NCBI GenBank assembly: GCA_028691615.1
Contig: JAQUYX010000002.1
Coordinates: 1 to 55,158 of the forward strand
DNA: 55,158 nucleotides
Direction: 5' to 3'
DNA from: Victivallaceae bacterium
GTDB lineage: Bacteria; Verrucomicrobiota; Lentisphaeria; Victivallales; Victivallaceae
Positions 8,064-16,081 of the stretch are shown here, piece after piece. The position numbers and the translations under genes were made by a program. The notes beneath the pieces are model-generated. The model ran no database searches. It worked only from the letters and a program-made list of their open reading frames with translations, and was not told the DNA's origin. How positions within the stretch are numbered: the stretch's first letter is position 1; every line of letters starts with the position of its first letter.

Positions 8064-9338
8064 TCAGACGCGGGAAAGCGCCTGCTCGAAATCAGCGATG
8101 ATGTCGACAATGTCTTCCAAACCGACCGAAACCCGGATCAGGTCCGGCGCGACGCCGGCCGCGGTCAACTCCGCGTCGGAGAGCTGCCGGTGGGTGGTCG
8201 AAGCCGGATGCAATGCGCAGGTGCGCAGATCCGCCACATGCACGGCAATCGCCGCAAGTTTCAACGAATTGAGCACGGTTTTGCCCGCCTCCTTGCCGCC
8301 CTTGACGCCGAAGGAGAGCACGCCGGAACCGCCCCGCAGATATTTTTTGGCCAGTTCGTATTGGCTGTCGCCGGGCAGGAACGGATATTTGACGTAGCCG
8401 ACCTTGGGATGTTTTGCGAGGTATTCGGCCAGCGCGAGCGCGTTCTGACAATGCCGGGGCATCCGCAGATGCAACGTCTCCACGCCCATCTGGGTCAAAA
8501 ACGCATTAAAGGGCGACATCGGCACTCCGAGATCGCGAATCCATTGGGCGCGCATCTTCGCGGAGAAGGGCGACGCGGCAAAATTTTTCGTATAAATCAA
8601 CCCGTGATAGCTCTCGTCCGGCTCGGTAAATTCCGGGAATTTGCCCGAACTCCAGTCGAAATCCCCCTTCTCGACAACCACTCCGCCGACACTTGTGGCA
8701 TGCCCGTCCAGATACTTTGTGCTGGAATGCGTCACGATCGCCGCGCCGAATTCAAACGGATTGCAGAGAAACGGCGACGGGAAGGTGTTGTCGACAATCA
8801 GCGGCACGCGAATCTGGTTGGCGGCGGCGGCGAACTCTTCCAGATCGGCGACCACGAGGGCCGGATTGGAGAGTGTTTCGGTAAAGATGGCCCGGGTGTT
8901 GTCCCGGCAGGCGGCCAAGACAGTTTCCCGCTTTGCCGCAGGAGGCACGAAGGAGACTTCGACGCCCATCTTTTTGAGCGTATTGCCGAAGAGCGCGGTC
9001 GTGCCGCCGTAAAGTCCGGCCGAAGCGACCACATGCCCGCCGCAAGTACAGACATTCAGAATGGCCAGCGCGCTGGCGGTCTGACCGGAGCTGACCGCCA
9101 CGGCGGCCACGCCGCCTTCGAGTGCGGCAATCTTCTTTTCGAGCACCTCGACAGTGGGGTTGGCGAGGCGGGAATAGAAGAATCCGGGGGTCTTCAGATC
9201 GAAAAGATCGGCGACGCTCTGCGCGTCGTCGTATTTAAACGTGGTGCTCTGAACGATCGGAGTAATACGGGGAGCGCCGTTGCCGGGAGTGTATCCGGTC
9301 TGCACGGCGCGGGTTGCGAACTGCCATTTTTCATCCAT
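8064..9338 (-). CDS. metY: O-acetylhomoserine (thiol)-lyase, Cys/Met PLP enzyme
   Basis: About 424 residues, the usual size for O-acetylhomoserine sulfhydrylase, with the long inserts that separate it from MetB/MetC. It makes homocysteine from O-acetylhomoserine and sulfide using pyridoxal phosphate. The PLP lysine lies in THSSTKYLDGH; SSGQTASALA and VDNTFPSPFLCNPFEFGA are also family hallmarks. Upstream AAGGAG lies 11 bases before the ATG at 9338; an in-frame TTG at 9344, five bases after AAGGAG, is an equally possible start. Divergent from the hydG leader. I see no SAM riboswitch of a known class in the leader of about 70 bases. Confidence 0.93.
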   Translation of the reverse strand: MDEKWQFATRAVQTGYTPGNGAPRITPIVQSTTFKYDDAQSVADLFDLKTPGFFYSRLANPTVEVLEKKIAALEGGVAAVAVSSGQTASALAILNVCTCGGHVVASAGLYGGTTALFGNTLKKMGVEVSFVPPAAKRETVLAACRDNTRAIFTETLSNPALVVADLEEFAAAANQIRVPLIVDNTFPSPFLCNPFEFGAAIVTHSSTKYLDGHATSVGGVVVEKGDFDWSSGKFPEFTEPDESYHGLIYTKNFAASPFSAKMRAQWIRDLGVPMSPFNAFLTQMGVETLHLRMPRHCQNALALAEYLAKHPKVGYVKYPFLPGDSQYELAKKYLRGGSGVLSFGVKGGKEAGKTVLNSLKLAAIAVHVADLRTCALHPASTTHRQLSDAELTAAGVAPDLIRVSVGLEDIVDIIADFEQALSRV

Positions 9339-9415
9339 GATCAATCAAACTCCTTAAAGATTACAGTGATCCCGAACGCCATTGGTTCCGGCGCGATAGT
9401 CAGGTTTCAAAACTT

Positions 9416-9443
9416 AATATATCCCAGACGTTAATATTTTCAA
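9416..9443 (-). promoter_or_regulatory. promoter of metY
   Basis: On the minus strand TTGAAA (9438-9443) and TATATT (9416-9421) have a 16-base spacer. The -35 lies only 10 bases from the -35 of the divergent plus-strand promoter, so the two could compete for polymerase. Confidence 0.6.
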
Positions 9444-9453
9444 GTGCAACGGC

Positions 9454-9482
9454 TTGACTTTGCGCGGCAATGCGTTTATATT
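9454..9482 (+). promoter_or_regulatory. promoter of the leader RNA and the TM1266-hydG pair
   Basis: TTGACT (9454-9459) and TATATT (9477-9482) are 17 bases apart. Transcription should start near 9489, about 228 bases before the first gene, leaving room for the structured leader. Confidence 0.75.
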
Positions 9483-9488
9483 ATTACA

Positions 9489-9669
9489 ATGACTTTGGTA
9501 CTGAGTACGAGGGGCTGCGAGTGTTTTTATGCGCGGCGCCCGAGGGCGAAGGCCGGACGAAAGATGGAAAAGAAGAAGTGTCCCGACAGGCCGGATGGCC
9601 GAACGGGGAACTTTTGGGAAGAAATCGTCTTTTGATTCGCATGCCCCAGCTTCGGGCATGCTTTTTTTT
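9489..9669 (+). ncRNA. structured leader RNA with terminator, candidate attenuator or riboswitch
   Basis: Between the promoter and the TM1266-type gene lies about 180 bases ending in an intrinsic terminator. Visible helices include GTAC-TGA-GTAC (near 9498-9508), CGCCC-GA-GGGCG (near 9536-9547), and GGCC-GGAC with GTCC-CGACA-GGCC (about 9551-9594). The 5' segment GGGGCTGCGA (9511-9520) can pair with TTCGCATGCCCC (9636-9647), which is the 5' arm of the terminator, so the two pairings exclude each other. It matches no riboswitch class I know. A frame from ATG 9489 to TGA 9635 could encode a 48-residue basic peptide but would be leaderless; I prefer a non-coding reading. Confidence 0.6.
9639..9669 (+). 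terminator. intrinsic terminator in the leader upstream of hydG pair
   Basis: GCATGCCC (9639-9646) and GGGCATGC (9654-9661) form a perfect eight-pair stem with a seven-base loop, followed by eight T (9662-9669). It stands between promoter and first gene, so it must be conditional or leaky for the downstream genes to be expressed. Confidence 0.85.
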
Positions 9670-9716
9670 GCCGCGATTGGAATTTTCGCACTCCTTCAGA
9701 ATGAAAGAAGGGAAAA

Positions 9717-9965
9717 ATGCCGGAAAACCGAATTGCGCTTCTTGGAATCATCGTTGAAGATCCCTCGTCCGCTGAGGCGATCAACAAATTTCTGCACGAA
9801 GCCGGCGAATACATCGTCGGCCGCATGGGAATTCCGTATCGTTCTCGCAAGCTCGGAATCATCAGCGTCGTGCTCGATGCGCCGCAGGATTTTGTCAGCG
9901 CGCTCTCCGGCAAGCTGGGAATGCTTCCCGGCGTCAGCGTTAAAGCCGTTTATTCGAAACAATAA
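9717..9965 (+). CDS. TM1266-type iron-only hydrogenase system regulator, ACT-like
   Basis: An 82-residue protein with a single ACT/ferredoxin-like fold: RIALLGIIVED, VGRMGIPY, GIISVVLDAP and LPGVSVKAVYSK are the conserved segments of the small TM1266 family, which sits beside the hydE/hydG maturation genes in many anaerobes. Family members resemble NikR's ligand domain but lack a DNA-binding part, so how they regulate is unknown. GAAGGGAAAA precedes the ATG. It is 19 bases upstream of hydG and clearly cotranscribed with it. Confidence 0.85.
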   Translation: MPENRIALLGIIVEDPSSAEAINKFLHEAGEYIVGRMGIPYRSRKLGIISVVLDAPQDFVSALSGKLGMLPGVSVKAVYSKQ

Positions 9966-9984
9966 CCGAAAGGATTTTTTTGAT

Positions 9985-11400
9985 ATGTACAACGTAATGT
10001 CCCCTCATGCCGATGACTTCATCGACGACGGCGAAATCCGTCAGACCCTCCAATTCGCCGAAGAACACAAGTGCGACCGCGAACTCATCCGCTCGATTCT
10101 CGACAAGGCCGAGAATTGCAAGGGCGTTTCGCACCGCGAAGCGCTGGTTCTGCTCGACTGCGAACTGCCGGAGGAAAACCAGCGGATGTTCGAGCTTGCC
10201 CGCCGCATTAAACAGCGTTTTTACGGCAACCGGATCGTCATGTTCGCGCCGCTCTATTTGTCGAATTACTGCATCAACGGCTGCGTTTACTGCCCCTATC
10301 ACGCCAAGAACAAGACCATTCCGCGCAAAAAACTGACGCAGGAAGAGATCGTCAAAGAGGTGATCGCCCTGCAGGACATGGGCCACAAACGCCTTGCTTT
10401 GGAAACCGGCGAACACCCGACCATCAATCCGATCGAATATATTCTCGAAAGCATCCGCACGATTTATTCGATCAAGCACAAAAACGGCGCCATCCGGCGG
10501 GTCAACGTCAACATTGCCGCGACCACGGTCGAAAATTACCGCAAACTCAAGGACGCCGGCATCGGCACCTACATTCTTTTTCAGGAGACCTACAACCGCA
10601 AGAATTACGAAGCGCTCCATCCGACCGGCCCGAAGCATGATTACGCGTGGCACACTGAAGCGATGGACCGCGCCATGGAAGGCGGCATCGATGATGTCGG
10701 CTGCGGCGTTCTCTACGGATTGAGCACCTACCGCTACGATTTTGTCGGTCAGCTCATGCATGCCGAGCATCTGGAAGCGTACAAAGGCGTCGGCCCGCAT
10801 ACGATCAGCGTGCCGCGAATCCGTCCGGCGGACGACATCGACGCCTCGACCTTCCCCGATGCGATTTCCGACGATATGTTTGAAAAACTGGTGGCGGTGC
10901 TGCGCATTTCCGTGCCGTACACGGGCATCATCATTTCGACGCGCGAAAGTCAGAAGGCGCGGGAGCGGGTGTTGTCCGTCGGAGTCTCGCAGATCAGCGG
11001 CGGATCGCGCACCAGCGTCGGCGGGTACACCTCGCCGGAGCGTCACGACGAAACCGCGCAGTTCGATGTGAACGACACGCGTTCGCTCGATGAAGTCATC
11101 AACTGGCTGCTTTCGCTGGGCTATATTCCGAGTTTCTGCACCGCGTGCTACCGCGAAGGGCGCACCGGCGACCGCTTCATGCATCTGGTCAAATCCGGTC
11201 AGATCGCGAATTGCTGCCAGCCGAATGCGCTTATGACGCTGGAAGAGTATCTCTCGGATTACGCCTCGGAAGACACCCGCGCGAAGGGGGAGAAGGTGAT
11301 CGCCGCCGAGTTGGAACGCGTTCCCAACGAAAAAGTGCGCACCCTGGCCGGAGAGCACCTTGCCGAGATCCGGCAGGGAAAACGCGATTTCCGTTTCTAA
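9985..11400 (+). CDS. hydG: [FeFe] hydrogenase H-cluster radical SAM maturase HydG
   Basis: HydG splits tyrosine to p-cresol and dehydroglycine and delivers CO and cyanide for the diiron centre of [FeFe] hydrogenase. The 471-residue length is standard. The radical SAM cluster is bound by C-X3-C-X2-C in CINGCVYCPY, and the auxiliary cluster by CTAC plus a third Cys about 22 residues later (IANCCQ), which distinguishes HydG from the thiamine enzyme ThiH. ATG at 9985 follows GAAAGGA. The frame is open far upstream through the leader but that part has no homology. No hydE, hydF or hydrogenase gene is present in the window. Confidence 0.96.
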   Translation: MYNVMSPHADDFIDDGEIRQTLQFAEEHKCDRELIRSILDKAENCKGVSHREALVLLDCELPEENQRMFELARRIKQRFYGNRIVMFAPLYLSNYCINGCVYCPYHAKNKTIPRKKLTQEEIVKEVIALQDMGHKRLALETGEHPTINPIEYILESIRTIYSIKHKNGAIRRVNVNIAATTVENYRKLKDAGIGTYILFQETYNRKNYEALHPTGPKHDYAWHTEAMDRAMEGGIDDVGCGVLYGLSTYRYDFVGQLMHAEHLEAYKGVGPHTISVPRIRPADDIDASTFPDAISDDMFEKLVAVLRISVPYTGIIISTRESQKARERVLSVGVSQISGGSRTSVGGYTSPERHDETAQFDVNDTRSLDEVINWLLSLGYIPSFCTACYREGRTGDRFMHLVKSGQIANCCQPNALMTLEEYLSDYASEDTRAKGEKVIAAELERVPNEKVRTLAGEHLAEIRQGKRDFRF

Positions 11401-11419
11401 AAAAGTTCAAACGACGGCG

Positions 11420-11490
11420 CTCCGTCAAAACTCCGTCATATTCAAAAGTCTGACGGAATTATGACGGAGTTTTGGCGGATAAGTGACGGA
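11420..11490. repeat. 11-base-period CCGTC repeats and nested inverted repeat
   Basis: CCGTC occurs at 11422 and 11433 on the plus strand; its complement GACGG/GGCGG occurs at 11452, 11463, 11474 and 11485, always 11 bases apart. The two orientations form a perfect 14-base inverted repeat, CAAAACTCCGTCAT (11426-11439) against 11461-11474, with an outer GCTCCGTCA/TGACGGAGC pair. It lies between convergent hydG and folK and overlaps the last codons and stop of folK. It could serve as a two-way terminator, though T tracts are short. A similar array is at 55017-55071. Confidence 0.75.
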
Positions 11491-11911
11491 GCTGCCGGAC
11501 ATAACGCTCGCCCAGCTCCGTCAAAGGCCGCATGACAAAATCGCGCTCCAGCGCTCGCGGGTGCGGAATCGTGAGCCGTTCGGAGACGAAACGCCTTTTG
11601 CCATAGAGAAGAATGTCCAGATCCAGCGTCCGGGATTCGTGAACCCCGTGTTCCGCCGGGCGGCCGCACTTGCGTTCAATCCTTTGCAGCGCGTCGAGCA
11701 GCGCCTCCGGTTCCAGAGCGGTCTGCACAACGGCGGCGGCATTGAAAAAATCCGGCGTCCCCTCCGGGCAATCCAACGGTGCGCTTCGCAGAATCGACGA
11801 GATCGCGCAAAGATCAATGCCCTCCTCCGCCAGCAGCGCCGGAAGTTTCCGGAAAAGCTCCGGCGTCTCCGGGAAATTCCCCCCCAGCGACAGAACCGCC
11901 TCGATCCTCAT
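11459..11911 (-). CDS. folK: 6-hydroxymethyl-7,8-dihydropterin pyrophosphokinase
   Basis: A 150-residue protein, close to the usual 160. It transfers pyrophosphate from ATP to hydroxymethyldihydropterin in folate synthesis. Motifs: LSLGGNF at the N-terminus, SAPLDCPEGTPDFFNAAA, then RTLDLDILLYG (Mg/ATP site) and IPHPRALERDFVMRPL. The start overlaps the argH stop by four bases. The last seven or so codons lie in the 11-base repeat, so the C-terminus is partly repeat-encoded. Linked to thyX in the same operon, which also draws on folate. Confidence 0.92.
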   Translation of the reverse strand: MRIEAVLSLGGNFPETPELFRKLPALLAEEGIDLCAISSILRSAPLDCPEGTPDFFNAAAVVQTALEPEALLDALQRIERKCGRPAEHGVHESRTLDLDILLYGKRRFVSERLTIPHPRALERDFVMRPLTELGERYVRQLRHLSAKTPS

Positions 11912-13278
11912 GCAAGGCGTTCCTTCCAGTACGCGATCTGCCGCTCCACGGAGCGGAACCCGGTTCCGCCTTCGCTCTCGCGCTTGGCCACGCTCGCCTC
12001 GGGATCGAAGAGGTTGAGAAACGCCTCCGTCGCCTCCGGGATGCTCTCACGCATCTGAGCAAGCGTAAGTTTCTCGGGGGAAGTATTGTTTTCCCGGCAA
12101 TACTTAACCAGCGAACCGACCCGGCTGTGCGCCGTGCGGAACGGAACGCCGAGCCGGACAAGCTCCTCGGCCATGTCCGTTGCCATCAAATAAGGATCGG
12201 CGGCGCGGGCACGCATGTGATCGGCTTTGATCTTCATTTTCGCAATCATGCCGGGGTAAACCGTAAGAATCGCCGTGGCCGTGTCCAATGCGTCGAAAAT
12301 CGCCAGCTTGTCTTCCTGAAGATCGCGGTTGTAAGTCAGCGGCAACCCTTTGCACATGGTCAGCAGCGTCATCAGATCGCCGGTCAGCCGCGCACTTTTG
12401 CCGCGCGAGAGTTCCGCCACGTCGGGATTCTTTTTCTGCGGCATCAGGCTCGACCCGGTGCAGTAGTCGTCGGAAAGCTCGACAAAATCAAATTCCTGCG
12501 AACTCCAAAGAATGATATCCTCGCTCAAACGGGAGATGTGGATTCCGAAAATCGCCAGATCGGACAGAAGTTCCAGCGCAAAATCGCGGTCCGCCACCGA
12601 ATCCATGCTGTTGCGCGTGACCTCCGCAAAATGCAGCTCCTCGGCGACCGAAGCGCGATCGATCGGCAGCGTGCTTCCGGCGATCGCCCCCGCGCCCAGC
12701 GGCATGCGGTTCAGCCGCACACGACAATCCCGCAGACGTTCGGCGTCGCGGCCGAACATTTCGACGTAAGCCAGCAGATGATGGGCGAAAAGCACCACCT
12801 GCGCATGTTGCAAATGGGTGAATCCAGGCATGATCGCGCGCTTGTCGGTCTCGGCGCGTTCGACCAGAATCTTCTGAAAAAATTCCACCTTCTCCAGCAG
12901 CAGATCGATCTGATCGCGCAGGTAGAGCCGCACATCCACCGCGACCTGATCGTTGCGGCTGCGCGCCGAATGAACTCTGGCGCCCTCCGCACCGAGCACC
13001 CCGATCAAGGCAGACTCGATGTGCATATGAATGTCTTCAAGCTCGATGGAATATTCAAAATCGCCCTTTTCCATCCGGTCGCGGATCTTCAAAAGCTCCC
13101 GTTCGATCGCCTCCGAGGTCGCCTGCGGAATGATATTCTGCCGGGCAAGCATGTGCACATGCGCAATGCTTCCGGCGATGTCATGCCGAAACAACCTCCG
13201 GTCAAAGGAGATCGACTCCGTATATTTGGCCACTTCCCGATTGGTTTCCTCTTCGAACCGTCCGCCCCACAATGCCAT
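11908..13278 (-). CDS. argH: argininosuccinate lyase
   Basis: A 456-residue enzyme of the fumarase/aspartase superfamily, releasing arginine and fumarate from argininosuccinate in the cytoplasm. It starts MALWGGRF, typical for ArgH, contains RSRNDQVAVD and TFTHLQ-like FTHLQHAQ, and has the catalytic-loop signature GSSLMPQKKNPD. GGAAGGAGTGATGG precedes the ATG. It lies 43 bases after the parvulin gene and overlaps folK by four bases, so it is in the thyX-pdxA operon. Confidence 0.97.
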   Translation of the reverse strand: MALWGGRFEEETNREVAKYTESISFDRRLFRHDIAGSIAHVHMLARQNIIPQATSEAIERELLKIRDRMEKGDFEYSIELEDIHMHIESALIGVLGAEGARVHSARSRNDQVAVDVRLYLRDQIDLLLEKVEFFQKILVERAETDKRAIMPGFTHLQHAQVVLFAHHLLAYVEMFGRDAERLRDCRVRLNRMPLGAGAIAGSTLPIDRASVAEELHFAEVTRNSMDSVADRDFALELLSDLAIFGIHISRLSEDIILWSSQEFDFVELSDDYCTGSSLMPQKKNPDVAELSRGKSARLTGDLMTLLTMCKGLPLTYNRDLQEDKLAIFDALDTATAILTVYPGMIAKMKIKADHMRARAADPYLMATDMAEELVRLGVPFRTAHSRVGSLVKYCRENNTSPEKLTLAQMRESIPEATEAFLNLFDPEASVAKRESEGGTGFRSVERQIAYWKERLA

Positions 13279-13321
13279 GATCCATCACTCCTTCCACTCG
13301 CCGTATCGTATCGTAATTTGA

Positions 13322-14371
13322 TCAGAAAAAATACCTTATGACTGCATTTTCCCGCAGCTCTTTCCGATAAAGTTCCAGTGCCGCCTTCCGCTTCTGCTCG
13401 TTGAGTTTGGTCTGAATCGCCTCCCGGTGCGCCGCGAAATCCGCCTTGCGCCCCGGACGCACAAACGTGATTTGCACATAATAAACGCCCTCGGGAAGTT
13501 TGAACGGGCCGACCACCTTGCCCGCCACGGGCTTGTCCAACAGCGCTTCGCGGAACTCTTTGCGCAAATTGTTGTATTCAATGAAGCCGATGTCGCCGTA
13601 TTGATCGCGGTTCGCCGCGTCGGAGTAGGTCAGAACCAATTCGCCGAACTTGCCCGGATCGATTGCCAGCGCGCGGTCAATCGCTTCGAGTGCCTGCTTG
13701 TACTGCGCATTTTTGACCGAGAGAAACAGCAAGGAAAGTTTCAACGCGCTCTCCTCCTGAAATTCCTGGCCGTGCTCCACAAAATATTCATGGATCTCCC
13801 GGGGAGAGGCCTTGCCCGCCAAATCGACATGGTGCGTCATCAATGTGCGTACAATGAGGATTTCGCGGATCGATTGGGCCAATTCGTCCAGACTGGAATG
13901 GTTCTCCCGCAGTTTTTTGGCAAACTCCAGCCGGGTGCGGCAGCCGTAGGAGAGCGCCATCTCGTTCAGGGCGGCATCCACATATTTTTCCGGGATGGCA
14001 AAAGGTTTCGCCTTGTAAGCAGCAAGAATCAGTTTCCGGTCGATGAGCTCGTCGACCACCTCGCGCCGGTTTTCCTTTACCGCCTTGTACGCCTCGTCCC
14101 CGCCGAACGAATGCGTAATGCGCCACTCCGCCTGACGGGTTTCGGAAAGCACGTCGGAGAGGGTGATCGCTTCGCCGTTGACCGAAGCGAGAATCGACTC
14201 GACTTCAATTTCCGGCGCTGAGACGTCTTTCGCTTTCGCCCCGGAAACGGACGACTTCGCCTCGATCTTGGGCGCGAGCACAATCGCCCCCGTTTCGAGC
14301 TTGGGCGCGGACACTTTCGTCCCCGTTTCCGCCCCACCGAGCAGAAGCACCAGCACCAACACGCCAATCAT
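13322..14371 (-). CDS. exported SurA/PpiD-like parvulin peptidyl-prolyl isomerase
   Basis: 349 residues. A short hydrophobic N-terminus (MIGVLVLVLLLGGAETG) serves as signal peptide or anchor, followed by a low-complexity Ala/Pro/Lys stretch, a SurA-type N-terminal chaperone region (about 60-190: SILASVNGEAITLSDV, ELIDRKLILAAY) and a parvulin domain (about 205-320) with DQYGDIGFIE. It would help fold outer-membrane proteins in the periplasm. The ATG at 14371 overlaps the pdxA stop as ATGA; the open frame upstream of it lies inside pdxA. The pdxA-surA pairing is also known from Proteobacteria. Confidence 0.85.
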   Translation of the reverse strand: MIGVLVLVLLLGGAETGTKVSAPKLETGAIVLAPKIEAKSSVSGAKAKDVSAPEIEVESILASVNGEAITLSDVLSETRQAEWRITHSFGGDEAYKAVKENRREVVDELIDRKLILAAYKAKPFAIPEKYVDAALNEMALSYGCRTRLEFAKKLRENHSSLDELAQSIREILIVRTLMTHHVDLAGKASPREIHEYFVEHGQEFQEESALKLSLLFLSVKNAQYKQALEAIDRALAIDPGKFGELVLTYSDAANRDQYGDIGFIEYNNLRKEFREALLDKPVAGKVVGPFKLPEGVYYVQITFVRPGRKADFAAHREAIQTKLNEQKRKAALELYRKELRENAVIRYFF

Positions 14372-15312
14372 TTCGATCTTCTCCCCTCGGCGCGCCGGAT
14401 CGCCAGCTCCGCCGCCGCGAACATGCTGCCGGGATCGACCCGCCCCGTCCACGCCGCGTCAAAAGCCGTCCCGTGATCGGGACTGGTTCGGATGATCGGC
14501 AATCCGATAGTCGAATTGACCCCCGTGTCAAACGCCAGCATCTTGAACGGGATATGCCCCTGATCGTGATACATGGAAAGAATCCCGCCGAACTGTTCGT
14601 AATGCCCGGGCACAAAAAGCGTGTCCGGCGGCAAGGGATCGGTCACATCCCACCCCTCCGCGCGCAAACAGGCCACCGCGGGCTTGACGACCATCTCATC
14701 CTCCCGGCCCATGCAGCCGTTCTCGCCGGCATGAGGATTGATCGCCATGACCGCGATCTTCCGGGACAGTGCATGTTCGAGCGCCATCACCTCGCCCAGC
14801 AGACGGCCGACTTCGACGATCCGCTCAAACGTCGCCATCCGCGGAACCTCCCCCAAGGCAATGTGCGTGGTGACAAAGGCCACACGCAATTCCCCCGACG
14901 ACTGCATCATGGCAAAGCGCTTGCAGTTGCAAAGTTCGGCGATCATTTCCGTATGCCCGGAAAATGCGATCCCCGCCAGATTGACCGCGTACTTGTTGAC
15001 CGGCGCAGTGACAATCGCGTCGGCGTGTCCGGCGATCACACTCTCGGTGGCCGACCGGACACTGCGCCAGGCGGCCAGACCGCATTGGGCGGAAACACAT
15101 TTCTTCTGATAAGAATAAAGTGCGCCGACATCCGCGATCTCGAATTGCGCCTGCGGTGCAAATTTCACGCGCGCCTCTTCAATCACGTCAGCCGGGCCGT
15201 GGAGAATGAAACGAACGTGTTTTCCGTCGGAAAATTTTTCCGCGGTGCGCACGGCCAGTTCCGGTCCAACTCCGGCGGCGTCTCCGATGGATATGGCGAT
15301 TTGCAAGGACAT
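14368..15312 (-). CDS. pdxA: 4-hydroxythreonine-4-phosphate dehydrogenase
   Basis: A 314-residue enzyme of pyridoxal phosphate synthesis (DXP-dependent route), oxidising 4-phosphohydroxy-L-threonine. Conserved parts: ISIGDAAGVGPE at the N-terminus, TAPVNKYAV, and the three metal-binding His in GHTEM, YHDQGHIPFK and TSPDHGTAFD. It starts six bases after the thyX stop and overlaps the parvulin gene by four bases. Confidence 0.95.
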   Translation of the reverse strand: MSLQIAISIGDAAGVGPELAVRTAEKFSDGKHVRFILHGPADVIEEARVKFAPQAQFEIADVGALYSYQKKCVSAQCGLAAWRSVRSATESVIAGHADAIVTAPVNKYAVNLAGIAFSGHTEMIAELCNCKRFAMMQSSGELRVAFVTTHIALGEVPRMATFERIVEVGRLLGEVMALEHALSRKIAVMAINPHAGENGCMGREDEMVVKPAVACLRAEGWDVTDPLPPDTLFVPGHYEQFGGILSMYHDQGHIPFKMLAFDTGVNSTIGLPIIRTSPDHGTAFDAAWTGRVDPGSMFAAAELAIRRAEGRRSK

Positions 15313-15317
15313 ATCGC

Positions 15318-16013
15318 TTACCAGATTTGTCCCTGTTTCTCAAAATACGCGGCGACATGCGGGATGTACGGTTTGATCAGCTTTTTGATCGCGCAGGCGT
15401 ATTCGCGAATTTCCCATTGGGCGTGTTCGCTGTCCCGCAGTTCCAGAAAATGCAGCAAATTCGAGAGATCCACCGTCCCCCAGAACGTGACCATCATGTT
15501 CTGCGGCAACACTCCGCGCGCCTGTTCCCGGCAGACGCCGGCCTCAAGCAGTTCATTGTACAAGGCAAAACTGGTCTGGTTGTGAGCCGCGATTTTTTCG
15601 CGCAGCCCCCGATCGTCGAAATCAGCATCGGCCACAGACGCCTGACGGTTGTTTTCGGCCTGACGGCGCAACGCCGGGGGCGTATAAAATTCGAGATCAA
15701 TTTCGGTGTATCTGCGGGAGATCTCGTTGTAGCTCCAAGTGCGGTGCCGATGCCATTGGCCGCGCACGAAGAGCGGACAGTGAATGCTGAAAGTGAATAC
15801 CAGATGTTCGAGCGGACTGGTGTGTTTGTTGGCAATCAGGTATTCCAGCAGCCCCACATCGCGATCGTCCATCTCTTTTTTCAATTTTCCGAAGGAAACG
15901 CGCGCGGCGTTGACGATGGTCGTCTCGTTGCCGAGGTGGTCGATCAGTCCGACCCAACCCTGATTGTCAAGAACCATCACATGGTTGTCCGGCGGGACGT
16001 TGAGGTGTTCCAT
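15318..16013 (-). CDS. thyX: FAD-dependent thymidylate synthase
   Basis: 231 residues. ThyX methylates dUMP using methylene-tetrahydrofolate, NADPH and FAD. The ThyX signature RHR-X7-S is present as RHRTWSYNEIS, followed by RRY, and the C-terminus has the usual helical segment. The ATG at 16013 follows AAAGGA at nine bases; a 13-residue upstream extension of the frame has no support. It is the first gene of the thyX-pdxA-parvulin-argH-folK operon. Confidence 0.95.
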   Translation of the reverse strand: MEHLNVPPDNHVMVLDNQGWVGLIDHLGNETTIVNAARVSFGKLKKEMDDRDVGLLEYLIANKHTSPLEHLVFTFSIHCPLFVRGQWHRHRTWSYNEISRRYTEIDLEFYTPPALRRQAENNRQASVADADFDDRGLREKIAAHNQTSFALYNELLEAGVCREQARGVLPQNMMVTFWGTVDLSNLLHFLELRDSEHAQWEIREYACAIKKLIKPYIPHVAAYFEKQGQIW

Positions 16014-16052
16014 TCTGCAAAATCCTTTCAAAAAAATCGTTTTTTTGGGCAA

Positions 16053-16081
16053 ATCATATCGCTTGATTGTTTTCTACTCAA
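16053..16081 (-). promoter_or_regulatory. promoter of the thyX operon
   Basis: On the minus strand TTGAGT (16076-16081) and TATGAT (16053-16058) are 17 bases apart, about 40 bases upstream of the thyX ATG. The -35 overlaps the stop codon of the lipoprotein gene. Confidence 0.6.

Noticed and set aside
9339-9409. SAM riboswitch in the metY leader
   Set aside because: The leader is only about 70 bases and shows none of the core motifs of the SAM classes I know.
9580-9665. tRNA-like start 'GGATGGCCGAACGG' in the leader
   Set aside because: Resembles the 5' part of a class II tRNA, but there is no anticodon arm and no TTCGA arm at the right distance; it is part of the leader RNA.
9529-9984. Upstream in-frame extension of hydG
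   Set aside because: It reads through the leader terminator and the TM1266 gene in another frame; HydG homology begins at 9985.
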